A DNA stretch of 64,000 bases from Limnephilus marmoratus (GCA_917880885.1 OU862922.1:25668627-25732626), one strand, 5' to 3'; numbered from the stretch's first letter, positions 22,600 to 33,658 are shown. A program made the numbers and translations. The notes: generated by a model not told the origin, from the letters alone.

Positions 22600-22737
22600 T
22601 GGGTACTATTATTAATAACTCCAAGTCCAAGTTACCTTAACATAGGAGACCTTTTTGGCTTGACTTAATTTTACTTTGTACATATATGTATCTCTCTATT
22701 TTATTTATAAACTGTTTGTCTCTTACAAATAAATAAA
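22600..22737 (+). repeat. LINE-type 3' tail
   Basis: Ends ACTGTTTGTCTCTTAC then AAATAAATAAAT, matching the inverse of the LINE A copy 3 tail at 24960-25010. Confidence 0.5.
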
Positions 22738-22897
22738 TTTCAAAAATCATGGTATCTACCTTTGTCCAATCATTATTCATTGTTGGACTATTTCATTGGT
22801 GAGTAACTTTTGTCCTATTTCAAAATCCATACAAATTCAAAAAAGTTACCCTATCATCGTGACGCGTGGCCATGTGCGTCACCTTCTTATAATATTA

Positions 22898-23800
22898 CGT
22901 CCTTACATATGAAATTGGCGTTTTGTATGGGAGGAACATAAAGTCGATTTTTTATAATAAAATATATTTATTTAATCAAAGTATGTACCATTGCTATCTA
23001 TGTACTTTTGTCATCTCATAGGTAGTTCGTCGATCCCTTTACTAAAAAAACCATTCGGACGGGAATCAATAAAATCTTTGAAGGCGGTTTGGACTGCCTC
23101 ATCGGAGTTGATTTTTTTCCCTTGCAAGAAGTTATCCAAATTTCGAAAAAAATGGTAATCTCTTGGGGCAAGGTCCGGAGAGTACGGTGGATGTCTTAGA
23201 CATTCCAATTGAAGCTCCTCTAATTTGGTAGCCGTCTATTGTGCAGTGTGTGGTCTAGCGTTCTAACGCGCGTTTGTTGATTTGCTTCACTCAATTCGTG
23301 AGGTACCCACCTTTCAAGCTTTTTCACCTTCCCAATTTGCTTCAAGTGGATTAAAGCAGTTTTATCACTAACACCGCAGCCTGCAGCTAACTCGGACGTG
23401 GTTTGCGATGGATCCGCTTCCACAATAGCCTTTATTTCTTCATTGTCAACTTTGGTCTCCGGCCGTCCACGGGGCTTGTTCTGCAGGTCGAAATTTCCAG
23501 AACGAAAACGTTTGAACCAAAAACGCACTGTGTTTTCTTTTGCGGCACCGTCGCCATACACATCATTAATCCTTCGAGCCGTTTTTGCAGCACTGGTGCC
23601 ACGGTGGAACTCGTACTCGTAAATAAAGTGACGCAAAGAAAAAAAACAATTAAGGAAAAAACAAATGAATTATAATTTTCGAAACACAAATACATGAGTA
23701 CATAGCAGTATAAATTTGAACTTGGAATTCCTAACCAAAGAGAAGATATTTGAGATCAAATTGCCAGTACGGCAAAACGCCAATTTCATATGTAAGGACC
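22898..23800 (-). mobile_element. Internally deleted mariner transposon
   Basis: 28-bp TIRs match at 27 positions: CGTCCTTACATATGAAATTG... on the left and its inverse at 23773-23800. TA lies on both sides (22896-22897 and 23801-23802), as expected for Tc1/mariner. The 903-bp element holds the two ends of a mariner transposase on the minus strand; the middle is missing. Full mariners are about 1.3 kb, so about 400 bp were lost. Confidence 0.95.
23011..23640 (-). pseudogene. Mariner transposase, catalytic core deleted
   Basis: The first frame (to 23220) carries the paired-HTH DNA-binding half: HRGTSAAKTARRINDVYGDG, VRFWFKRFRSGNFDLQNKP, GRPETKV, then the second HTH (ELAAGCGVSDKTALIHLKQ) and the linker signature RWVPHELSEANQQTR. 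The second frame (23208-23011) carries LRHPPYSPDLAPRDYHFFRN, containing the third catalytic aspartate. The segment with the first two aspartates, including the HDNARPH-type motif, is gone, and the junction shifts the frame. The protein could not catalyse transposition; TIR binding by the HTH half is possible but untested. No ATG is evident immediately before the HTH. Confidence 0.93.
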
Positions 23801-23802
23801 TA

Positions 23803-24146
23803 ATATTATATTATAGGTACCTACTTCCTTCTGCAATGGATTTTGAAACAGTCGCGCAACTGCCGCCTGCTTTTTATGTTTAAAAAATGTTTTCAGATAT
23901 TTCTTTGAACATTTTCAATCAAAATGACAGGAAATCTTAAACATTCCTGTCAAAATTGACATTCATATTAATGACTGTGCATTCGTTCCGCAGGGGTTGA
24001 TAATACACTATTTGTTTTATTTATACCATGAAAGGGAGAAATGGGAATAAATTTGATAGAGAAGTTTATTCATTGAAAACGGGGTCATTGTTAACCATTG
24101 TCCTAACCTCACTTTAGCCCAGATCTATTTTTGGTTTATATATATA
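23803..24146. other. Unassigned DNA
   Basis: No gene or repeat recognised up to the TA-rich flank of the next Helitron. Confidence 0.35.
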
Positions 24147-24748
24147 CTAGCTGACCCGGCAACGCGTTGCTGTGGCTAACTAAACACAACGCTATCTATC
24201 AACGTTATCCTACCTTTATAACCACGGCCATCTTTGAGTTTATCGCGAACAGACAGACGCCTCGGAGGACTTTAAATTTATAATACGTAGAGATGGTGCG
24301 AAATATTATACCTATTTAAGTTGATAAGGATTAATACTGTATCCGTCTAAATAACTTTCCAATTACCGCAATGTACCTGACCATTTTTTTAGAATATAGA
24401 ATGGGTATAGTAAGCTATCCATAAAAGATAGATAAATGCAATCTCAGACTTTTTGTAGATCTTTAAAAGAGGAATATCCCACCATGCATGGTTTTGTTAT
24501 ATCCCAAAGGGATTAGACAGTGTTTTTGATGAAAGCTACCAGGTGGCTTGACTTTTTACAAATATCGTTATGTTTCAACCACTTTACACAAAACTTTGAT
24601 AAATTATATACCTAAACCTTCCTCACGAAACACTCTATCTATTGGTTAAAACCGCATGAAAATCCGTTCAATAGTTTTTGAGTTTACCGCGAACAGACAA
24701 ACCGACAGACAGACGACGTGGAGTACTTTAATTTATAATATGTTGAGA
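24147..24748 (-). mobile_element. Helitron H1 with two 5' ends
   Basis: Minus-strand 3' end GCAACGCGTTGC (a perfect hairpin), CGGGTCAG, CTAG at 24147-24150 with T next: the classic Helitron terminus. Two 5'-type ends are present. An outer one at 24748 reads TCTCAACATATTATAAATT with A flanking; an inner one at 24293 reads TCTCTACGTATTATAAATTT with A flanking. Both are followed by the GTCTGTCTG...GTTCGCGRTAAACTCAA block. The inner unit would be only 147 bp. No coding sequence. Confidence 0.8.
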
Positions 24749-24954
24749 TAGATATGTAGAAATATACAAAATGATGCGTTAATTATGAATAATGGAATTT
24801 TTAATATTGGTGTTCTCATATATAAAAGAAACAAAGAAAGATATGACATCGACTGCGCCGAACTACGTTCAAACTGCACGGACTACCAAAGCGTCGAGAC
24901 TGAGCCAATGAAAGTTATGCGTTTGTCTGTCTGTTTGTTGTCTGTCCTTAACTC

Positions 24955-25765
24955 CAATAATTTATTTATTTATTTATTTATTGTAAGAAACAAACAGCAG
25001 TTTTATACAGGATGTTAAAAATGAAGCTGTTAAAAATGAGGTAAGCCAAAACAGTTTCTTATGCTAATGGTTATTATAATATAATACAAAATTTTAATTG
25101 GTTATAACCATTACATGAAAATGAAATTAACAAAAATATATAAATGTAAGTATATTAGAAGGAAGAAGGAATAGGAAAGGGCAAGAGGCAGAGGAAGATG
25201 GGATGGGGACAGGAGATACTCCTGCTGTACCTTTTCTATAGCTGTGCATTAATTTAATTCACATTTGTGGTCGTACGCTTGACTTCGTATCGGTATTTCA
25301 CAAGAGTATTATTAAGAATATCGATATTGTTAAATTACGTGTTATATTGCGCGCATATGCGTGGGATTGGAGAATTTTTTCTAAGGTTGGTTCTGTACGC
25401 GGGCAAATGAAAAAAATGGTTTAGTCTGGTTGGTCTTGCAGGTATGTGAATTCTTAAATAATTTACGAGTTCAGGAGAGTCCAGGCCGTTATTCAGAATT
25501 TTGTATAAAAATATTTGATCAGATATTAATCTACGCGTTTGAAGTGGAGTAAAGTTGTGAAATTTTAAGGATTCGGTGTTATTTGCAAAGAGTAATTTGA
25601 ATTTATAATTTATGTGTTTAAAAAATTTGTTTTGCATACTTTCGATTCTGTCAATATGGCATTGGTAGAACGGTGCCCAAATTAGTGTGCAATATTCTAA
25701 GTGGGGGCGGATAATGTTCAATGAACTCAAGAACTCTGATTGGCTTTGAATTTAAGTGGATTTTA
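24955..25765 (-). pseudogene. LINE A RT C-terminal region and tail, copy 3
   Basis: Minus frame 25730-25335 encodes IRPHLEYCTLIWAPFYQCHI, RIESMQNKFFKHINYKF, LQTRRLISDQIFLYKILNN, SPELVNYLRIHIPARPTR and SPIPRI, i.e. the LINE A C-terminal domain. The 3' UTR and AAAT tail lie at 24957-25010 (inverse TTTATTTATTTATT). The 5' end is truncated near 25765. No polymerase active site. Confidence 0.85.
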
Positions 25766-26439
25766 AAAAGTGGAAGTGTTTGTTTGGAGAATTTGGATAT
25801 GCGATTTACAAACTTAATACAATGTTTTTAACGGAATTTTTAAAAATTGCTTTAGTGTGTAGGAGTATACATGTAGTTTTAATATCTATACCTAGTTACG
25901 TGTAGTTTTGAGGTGTCTCAACAGATGTCAATAAACTTGTGCTATAGGAGGGAGTCAACTATCGCCCGTTTGTGTCTAATACGCGAACGGTTACGGAAAT
26001 AGCCGATGATATCCGAGCGAGAGCTGGCACTTTCAGTGACGAGTTCTCCTGCTTCAGATAAACACAAAAGAATGGACATAGAACGACACACAGAACGGAC
26101 ATTTAGTCCAGTTAGATAACAAGACGATAAATAAACACGGGTCGTAATCCGACGGACCGAGTATCATTGACACTCCCATCAAATGAGAAATATCGTTCAT
26201 CAGAGAAAACCACAGAAAACCACAATTGCGATTTTCAAAATTGTAACTGATTTGTCAAGAATTCAGGCTATTCATGATTTATTACGGGTCTGCGCTAGGT
26301 ATGAATAATAAACGTCAAAACGTGAACATGTCGACAAGAGTAAAACACATAGGTTCATTGGGTAATTTGTGTTAATTTAAAAAAAAATATATTACAAAAT
26401 AATAATAAATATCAAAACGAGAATCGGCCGACAAGAACA
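25766..26439. other. Unassigned DNA
   Basis: No recognised gene or repeat. Confidence 0.35.
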
Positions 26440-26630
26440 AAATAACAGGATCATAGAAATATGATTGGGTATTTGGTAATTATTATAAATAAATAACAGT
26501 ATCTACCATAGAAATGTGATTGGGTCTTTGATTATTATATTATATATAAATAACAGTACCATAGGGTATTTGGTTATTATTATAAATAAATAACAGTACC
26601 ATAGAAATATGATTGGGTATTTGATTATTA

Positions 26631-27401
26631 TCTTAATATATAAAACAAAGTCGGGTTAGTTACACTATTTATAACTCGGGAACGGCTGAACCGATTTTGA
26701 TGATCTTTGATTTGTTGGATTGGTCTCCACCCCGGATAAGATAATAACTATTAAAACATTGCAAAAATTCATGAAAAAGAAAGTTATGACGATAATTCAT
26801 TTCCTTAAACATTTAATATGGAACGAATTTTCATCTTTTGAAAGAGCTGAAGGAATATTGTGGTAGGTAGGTATAATATTGCAGTTTGCTTCAATTCCAA
26901 AACATTCAAAAACGTCAAATGTCAATGTGCCGATTGTTTTTCTTTTGTTCTTAAACATATAATGCTGCCTCTCTTTCTTACACACTAAATGTCAACAGTC
27001 GTAAATGGGACAAATGGTGAACGTATGTCTGCACACCTCCAAAGGAAAAATCATTTATTCAAAATAAAAATCATAATCATTTACACATAAGTCACCTCAT
27101 GAACCTGGGCACACCTGCTAAATCACCAAACGTAGCGAACCACTTGGGGTGATCTATGGCAGAGGTGTTGGTTATTCAATAAATGGTTCCCGGGGCGGCG
27201 GCACCCGTATCCGCCTACCGAATTCAATCACAAAAATATTAATCCGTACACAACGCCATCTCTAATACTGACAAAAACAAAACACGGACAGTTGCGCATT
27301 GATAATTGCTTCATTGCGTAATTTTTAACTTAATAAAAAAAATGAATTTAATTCAACAGCTATTGATTCTGAGGCGGTACAAAGTTCGTCGGGTCAGCTA
27401 G
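26631..27401 (+). mobile_element. Helitron H2, complete, with nested SINE S
   Basis: Starts A|TCTTAATATATAAAACAAAG, then AACTCGGGAACGGCTGAACC. It ends GTTCGTCGGGTCAGCTAG with T next. These are Helitron termini in an A|T target within the satellite. The body is the inverse of the fragment at 2683-3138. A SINE S head (27082-27236) is nested inside. The 62-codon minus frame at 26797-26985 is repeat-derived. Confidence 0.85.
27082..27236 (-). mobile_element. SINE S head, copy 7 (nested in Helitron)
   Basis: TAAATCACCAAACGTAGCGA, GATCTATGGCAGAGGTGTTG and ATAAATGGTTCCCGGGGCGG are the SINE S head inverted. The tail is missing. It sits inside Helitron H2, so it is the younger insertion. Confidence 0.8.
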
Positions 27402-27470
27402 TTATATATAAATATCAGTACCATAGAAATATGATTGGGTATTCGGTTATTATTATAAATATTTATTACT

Positions 27471-28261
27471 CAGTGTCGTAGAAGTTGTTTTAAATTATTC
27501 CGTTATTTTCCACGGGTGTGCGCTGGTACATTACAAAAAGGAAAGTATGCCGAGAGACGAATATTATAGATATTTTTAGTATCTACCTAAATAGGTAGGT
27601 ACAGTATACAATGTTTAATTTGAGCAGACACTTGAAATAAATAATGGCTTTTTTCGGGCACCATTTAGCAATATAGATCGTCTGCCCGCTGATAAAAGAA
27701 AATTACTTCAGCTTTTGTATTTTGATATTATTTGGTAAGTCGAAAACCTTTTCATTGTTCAATGTCCTCTGTACAGTTTAAGTAGTAAAATATTTATTTT
27801 TATTAAAATGACTCGCTGTACGTTTTTCGTCAAAAGTTTTAGACCCTAAACTTAATTTACTGAAAAAAATATTAATCATAAAAATGCAAAAATCAGTCAT
27901 TTCAAATACGTGTAGGATTACAAAAGATTTTTTAAATATTTATATTGAGGGATCAGTAGAGTTTATAGGTTCAATTAGGAATTCCACAGAGCCGAACCCT
28001 CTGATATGAAAATATCTGGAGTCGGTGAATTATTTTCCCATTTGGTCTCTGGTAGGTTGACATGTTGTTCTTGTATTGTTTTGTATTTATAATACTTATA
28101 TAGTGCAATTGCATAACGTGGATTCACTAGATGATCATTTGGGAAGTGTGTGAAAGGGTTTAGTTTTTCCTGTGGGGAAATTTAACCCGGACATTTAAAT
28201 CTGGTGCATAAACATTATTATCACCTCCCTATTTGTCGTTTTATATAAAAATAATTAATAA
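27471..28261. other. Unassigned DNA
   Basis: No gene or repeat recognised. Confidence 0.35.
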
Positions 28262-28600
28262 AAAAAACGAGTGTGCTTTAGACCACACATACTGAAGTAA
28301 AACTTCTTTAGCGCCATCTACATGATAGGAAGATAGAAAGAAAATGTGCGTGCGCACTGCTCTCTCTTGCTCCTACAATGTGATAGACAATAGGCCTGCA
28401 CTGTGTCTTAGATATAGGTACGAAATGTAACTGGCTATGATAGAAAGCCCCAGTAATATACGAAACGTAACTCTCTCTCTTTCCAACTTCACTAACTTAT
28501 ATCTCCCTCTCAACTACCGTTCGCCTCGCTTTTCGTAACGCTCTCGTCACCCATTCACCAGCTCCCCAAGTCAAGCGTGCGAAAATAAGTTTTACTTAAA
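28262..28600 (+). repeat. Repeat K, copy 2
   Basis: AAAACGAGTGTGCTTTAGACC and TGAAGTAAAACTTCTTTAGC at the left, CGCTCTCGTCACCCATTCAC and AAGTTTTACTT at the right. The terminal AAGTAAAACTT/AAGTTTTACTT is an inverted repeat. About 100 bp not in copy 1 lies in the middle. Confidence 0.65.
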
Positions 28601-29870
28601 AAATCACAAAGTTTCATAATTATTTTTCAAATCGCGTTCGGAACTGAAAAAACGACTGAGGACGTAAAAGGAAACCGGGCGCCTTTTTTTCATACAAACG
28701 GATTCCTCATTTTCCTCTCCGTATTTTGAAACTAGAGCAAATATTTAATATAATGTATATATCGACCACTAGCTTTTCGGTACGTTTTGCTTTTTTGATA
28801 AGTTACTTCTTGTAGGAGTTTGGACCGTTCAAATATTGTTAAAATTCCGCGGTTTGAACGCTATCAACGTTCAGTGTACAAACTAGACAACGTATTAAAA
28901 AAAAGCAAAACGTAGGGACGTAGAATATTAGGTTTTATCAGCCTGAAGTGTACTTACACCCTTTCGCTCAGTGTTCGGGGGGGGGGGGAGGTTAAAGCGA
29001 AAGTGGACTGCAATTTTTTGATAAAATACCTTTGTTAAAATTTCTCGGCCACCGGATTTTCTCTTAAGACACTACTTGTATGTATTATTATTATTAGTAC
29101 GTGCAAATGCAAGATTTGTATTTAAAATAAGGCATTATTAGCATATTAATTCTAGAATATAAAATAAAAACTTTGTTTCAATAGCGAAATTTTATCCCAG
29201 TACTTTCATCAAAAACTTATAGATTATTGTGAAGTGGAATAAGTTAGTCTTTCGCAAAGCGTTCGCTAGTATCGATATCGACCAGTAAAAACTAGAGAGA
29301 GTCATTTCCCTCTTGTGATTAGTTTACATTCTTTTTAAAGTACAATTTTATTCTCGAAACAATAAAGTAAATCGGTAACAAAGAAAAATATCGCTTGAAA
29401 ACACACAATATTGGTTAAAACAATATTGTTCATTAGAAACACAACAAGTAAAGCAGAAAACAGTAACTATTCATTGTTCACGTGGGTTCTACTCGAGTAT
29501 TAGAGACTTATACCGTAAATCACTTCCTCGTTCTGTGATATTTTCGAGGATAATAAAAACATTAAATAGCGGTATTACATATTTATTGTCGAAAGCATAA
29601 CACCTTTGGTTCAAATTAATGTACGTAAAACCGATAAACTTCTGAAGATGGCAACACTCGTGTATTTATTAGATTAAAATTTTAAGTCTGTTTTAATAGC
29701 AGTAGTTTTATGGTAAACAATATTTTAATTGGGAGAAACACAAATCACTATATGTTTACTTTTTCAACTTCCACGCAGGGGAAGGCAGTGATGAAAGACC
29801 ACCTCAAAACTCTATCTAGGCACACACTCTTTGCTGCATTCACATTCGTACACGGTCTTATATATGTATT
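28601..29870. other. Unassigned DNA
   Basis: No gene recognised. A run of about a dozen G at 28978-28989 is the only marked feature. Confidence 0.35.
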
Positions 29871-29878
29871 AGTGATGT

Positions 29879-30286
29879 TCCGGATATCCGTATCCGTATC
29901 CGCAGATATCCGAGGGAGAAGAAAGATCCGTATCCGTTACTTTTCTCGCGATCTTTTACGGATCTTTTACCTTATTAATTTTCAATTGATATAATGAAAT
30001 GCTACATATGCGAAATTAGGTAGAATAAAAAAAAACTATTAAAATCCTTTCAGAGTATTTTTTATTTCTGTAAATCAAATATTTTATCGTATTAAGTTAC
30101 CATACCAATAGTACATAACTCAAAGTTACTAAACCAACTATCTTTTCTTTCAAGGTCTCGCGCGCCGACTCCGGTTGAATAAGAAAATAAAGATCCGTAT
30201 CCGTATCCGCGGATCTTGACACCAAATATCCGTTTTCGGATCCGTATCCGCGGATATACATTTTTAACTATATGGCACATCACTAG
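29879..30286. mobile_element. hAT-type MITE with ATCCGTATCCG subterminal repeats
   Basis: Termini TTAGTGATGTTCC and the inverse of GGCACATCACTAG. Flanks TATATGTA (29871-29878) and TATGTGTA (30287-30294) match at 7 of 8. Both subterminal regions carry repeated ATCCGTATCCG and GCGGATAT motifs in inverted orientation. No transposase. The TAGTGATG end plus 8-bp TSD points to hAT. Confidence 0.8.
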
Positions 30287-30294
30287 TATGTGTA

Positions 30295-30660
30295 CACACT
30301 TCTGCTATTCAGACTCTTTACACGACCCGACTGAGGCGTTTGATTCCCTCGATTACATCTCGGGCATTCCCGACTTAAATACCATTCGTTCCTCATCATG
30401 CAGTAATAAATATAGTAATTATGAATAAATATCTGCTACCAGATTACTTTTTCTATTTTTTTGTTTGTTATGTAATTATATACATTCTTGGAATATTATG
30501 AACTAAACCTGTTAATTCATCCGTCCTGGAACGGGAAACTTTCCTAGTTGGACAGGCAAAGCTTCCTAATATGTAAATTGTACTTTCTTTTGTATCTATC
30601 TATAATATAAAAAAAATCCCATAATAAAAGAAGACATTAAAATCGTTAATATAATAAATT
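30295..30660. other. Unassigned; half of a flanking direct repeat
   Basis: TAATAAATATAGTAATTATG (30401) and AAAAGAAGACATTAAAATCG (about 30624) recur, closer together, at 32518-32598 on the far side of the foldback. Confidence 0.5.
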
Positions 30661-31454
30661 GTGAAGACGGTTCCATGATAGTTGGTCCGGCGACAATTGA
30701 TCCTGTGACAGTTGGTCCGCTGATAGATTGTCCGGCTGATAATTGATCTTTCCGACAGTTGGTCCGGCCGACTTTGGAGGTTATCCACCACTTACCCGCC
30801 CTGATATAAGTTACAGATGGTCACTCCTTCAAGGGTCTCGCAAGATTCAAATTTTATTTATTGAACGAAGCTATATTTATTTTTATGCATACGTTGTTAG
30901 TATGCAGTATTGCAGTGCTTAACAGGAAAAAACAAAATGCAAAAAAATAGGTTAGTAAGTCAATTATAAATTAAAAAGGGCAAAAGAAAAACTCATTCAT
31001 GAGGCTCCATTAGGCGGCATTGCATCGTGTAAAAACCTGCAAGCACCTGTATAAAATAGAGAACATAAAAATACAATAAATCTCAAATCAATTAGCAAGT
31101 AGACATTTTTTTCACATTTAATGTGAATGGCATTCGGTCTGACCATAAACCACACTTAGCTTAGCGTCAGAAGCAGGAAAAAGGACAGTTAAGGTCGCCT
31201 GATCAAGTCTCAATCCTACACAACTGCACATGTCATTAGGGAAGGCACAAATGGATTTGAGAGGGATCTGCAAAATTAATGACGTAACTGAAGATGAAGC
31301 AGAGACGAGGTCCAACGAACCCCCATATGGGGATAGGGAAATAAAATAAAATAAAAAGTTGGATATTTTTGAATGTAGCTATTACTTTGTGGTTATCCAT
31401 TATAGAATAATGAAATAATTTTACTTTGTATAAACCACTTATTTGATGTGCAAA

Positions 31455-31492
31455 TCCGACCGGTTTCGGAACAAACGTTCCTTCGTCAGGGA
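31455..31492 (-). ncRNA. Hammerhead ribozyme-like motif (minus-strand arm)
   Basis: Exact mirror of 31543-31580 in the palindrome, so transcription in either direction would carry one motif. Same structural reservations. Confidence 0.5.
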
Positions 31493-31542
31493 AAGCTTAT
31501 ACTAATTTGACAGTTTCGAAACTGTCAAATTAGTATAAGCTT

Positions 31543-31580
31543 TCCCTGACGAAGGAACGTTTGTTCCGAAACCGGTCGGA
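31543..31580 (+). ncRNA. Hammerhead ribozyme-like motif (plus-strand arm)
   Basis: UCC, then the core CUGACGA, an extra A, stem II GGAAC-GUUU-GUUCC, core GAAA, minimal stem III ACCGGU, cleavage-type C, then GGA pairing with UCC. Conserved core nucleotides of the hammerhead are present. Stem I has only 3 clear pairs and there is one extra base before stem II, so activity is uncertain. Confidence 0.5.
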
Positions 31581-31771
31581 TTTGCACATCAAATAAGTGG
31601 TTTATACAAAGTAAAATTATTTCATTATTCTAAAAAGTTGGAGTTCAGTTGGTCAGGCCGAAAGTTGGTCCGGCCGACAGTTGGTCCGGCCGACAATTGA
31701 TCCTTCCGACATTTGTTCTTTCAGGAGAATTTTTCTTCAAGTAAGTATACAACCAAAGTCGATATACTTAT

Positions 31772-32027
31772 CGGTGGCGGTCCGTGAGTTTTCAGTGAGC
31801 TAGAGCGCTAAGATTGAAAAATATTACGTTATTGACGTTGTTGTAGCTGAAAATGATTTTTTTCTTTCAAAATTTTCGGTTTTTGTAAGAATATTTTCAG
31901 GATTTTTTCAGTCAAAGGATGCGCCGCATCCACATACTGAGAGATCTTCATATAAAAAGTTGAAATTTTGAATAAATAATAATATTCATAGCACTCTAGC
32001 TCACTGAAAACTTACGAACCGCCACTG
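31772..32027. mobile_element. hAT-type MITE nested in the foldback
   Basis: Termini CGGTGGCGGTCCGTGAG and the inverse of CGAACCGCCACTG, with inverted-repeat arms of about 38 bp including TTTTCAGTGAGCTAGAG. Flanks ATACTTAT (31764-31771) and ATGCTTAT (32028-32035) match at 7 of 8. 256 bp, non-coding. Confidence 0.8.
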
Positions 32028-32520
32028 ATGCTTATATCTGAAGGCATATTCAAAAAAATATTTTTACTTACAATGTTTTCGATATTTTTACTAACTAAAT
32101 ACGACATGCTTATACGTGCAGTCGGCATAGTCTCACTGGCTCGAGACGGTTGGGAGCAGTTCGGACTCTTGTGTTGACAATTGCATTTAAATAAAAAAAG
32201 TTATATAATTTGCAAGTAGGAATCTTCAGCGGTTTTTTTGCAAAGCCGACTGCACGTAAAAGTATGTCGTACGTAGTTAGTAAAAATATCGAATTATTGT
32301 TAGTAAAAATATTTTTACAGCGGATGTTTACTCAAGATGCCTTCAGATATGAGTATATCGACTTTGGTTGTACGGCCGTATATATTTTTTGCATACTTAA
32401 TTGAAGAAAAAATCTTCTAACTGTCGGAAGGATCAATTGTCGCAAGAATCAACTGTCGGCGGACCAACTGTCTCAGGATCAATTGTCGCCGGACCAATTG
32501 TAGGGTCACCATCATACATT

Positions 32521-32811
32521 AATAAATATAGTAATTATAAATAAATATTCCCAAAATAAAAGAAGGCATTAAAATCTTTAATATAACGTATTGTGAAAAC
32601 ACATAATTTACTACGAGTAAGTTACCTTTAAATGTTTTCAAAATACCTCGGTGTAAATATGAAGGTTTTCTGCTAATATTTCGTAAATTGTAAAAATAAA
32701 ATAAAATGCATGTAAACACAAATAAGTAGTAGCAATTAAAGAAAAAAATATCAGGCTAAAATCGTCTCAATTAAAAAGAAAGGTCATTTAAGATGGAACT
32801 CTTAAAACCCC
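32521..32811. other. Unassigned; second half of flanking direct repeat
   Basis: Begins with the 32518-32598 direct-repeat partner of 30401-30664. Otherwise unassigned. Confidence 0.45.
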
Positions 32812-33095
32812 TTTGCGTGGCGTGCCGGATCGAGAGAGACTGGTTGAGGGAAACTATTCGCCCTCTCCAGCCGGACTCTCTCGATCCATAGCTTTGCACC
32901 GCAGTGGGATGGATGGATTCATACGCTCGTCAATCCTGAACACATTGACCACCAGATTGAACCCATCCCTTATACATTTGCCCTTCCCAGAACATCCTAT
33001 CCCTCCCATCAATAAAAAGTCCCTCCACGCAGCATCCCCAAAGATAACATACGTCCTGAGGGAATTTTTGTCTTGCGAGGTGATAATGTAAAATC
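32812..33095 (+). mobile_element. SINE S, copy 4 (5'-truncated)
   Basis: Starts within the body (GCGTGGCGTGCCGGATCGAG), then AGCCGGACTCTCTCG, TTGCACCGCAGTGGGATGG, CCCTTCCCAGAACATC, CCCTCCACGCAGCATCCCC and the LINE B-type tail with TGATAATGTAAAA at the end. Head lost. Confidence 0.75.
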
Positions 33096-33658
33096 GTGAC
33101 TTTACGACAAATAAATCTAAAAGACTGAATTCAAAATAATAAGAAAAATGTTGTAGACGGAAACAAATAAAAGAAAATATTAATGAATACGAACTGGGTC
33201 TTTTGTTTCCTGGGAAAAAATCAATCATAGAACCTTGAGGTTTAATGACGGAGCAGAAAAACATAATCGTTTGGTTTTTCTTTCACAAATCTCGTGGAAT
33301 TACTAAACCACTATTAATAATGATGAGGAAATAATTCTCCATTACTCCATTATGATACGTTTTATCATAATTGAATAGCAGCCTTGAACCAAATCAAGAC
33401 AAAGTACTCGTATTTTTATATAATTTTTTATGGGTTTTACTTCGAATTTGAACAAATGAAACATTTTTTCAATTTCGTATCCATTTATTATTTCCGTTTT
33501 TTTTTGTTAATGGGTACGTTCTTATTAAAAATCCATTTTAACTATTTTGTTTTTTTTTTGTTGGATTTTCGTCAAACTATGTTTTCATAAATAACAATAA
33601 TGTACATCTTAAAATATAAGTGCGGTGTGATGAATACCATTAGTTAGTTATCCAAAGT
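33096..33658. other. Unassigned DNA
   Basis: T-rich; frames here are low complexity. Confidence 0.35.

Larger units (their letters stand above)
26440..27470. repeat. Small satellite (about 40-58 bp units) split by a Helitron
   Basis: The unit CAGTACCATAGAAATATGA, TTGGGTATTTGATTATTAT with AAATAAATAA occurs at about 26447, 26499, 26555 and 26596, and once more at 27416 after the Helitron. One unit lacks the GAAATATGATTG part. Confidence 0.85.
31403..31632. repeat. Perfect 230-bp palindrome with zero spacer (PLE-like terminus)
   Basis: Arms of 115 bp match at every position around the centre 31517/31518 (CAGTTTC|GAAACTG). Each arm has the block order of the PLE terminus at 38060-38160: CCCTGA.GAAG hairpin, GAAACC, ATCAA, AGTGGT, ACAAAGT, TTTCATTA. 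It appears to be two PLE terminal repeats joined head to head. No ORF. A zero-spacer palindrome this long could also be a cloning or assembly artefact. Confidence 0.85.
30664..32520. mobile_element. Composite foldback element with GGTCCGGC repeats
   Basis: Short repeats of CAGTTGGTCCGGCCGA and ACAATTGATCC occur at the left end (30672-30775), in the middle (31640-31720, same sense) and inverted at the right end (32415-32516). The arm 31640-32128 (minus the MITE 31772-32027) is the inverse of 32240-32460, with shared blocks ACAACCAAAGTCGATATAC and GCCGACTGCACGT. Tandem-repeat arms around a loop resemble Drosophila FB elements. The perfect palindrome 31403-31632 interrupts it. Outer TSD unclear. 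Confidence 0.6.
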
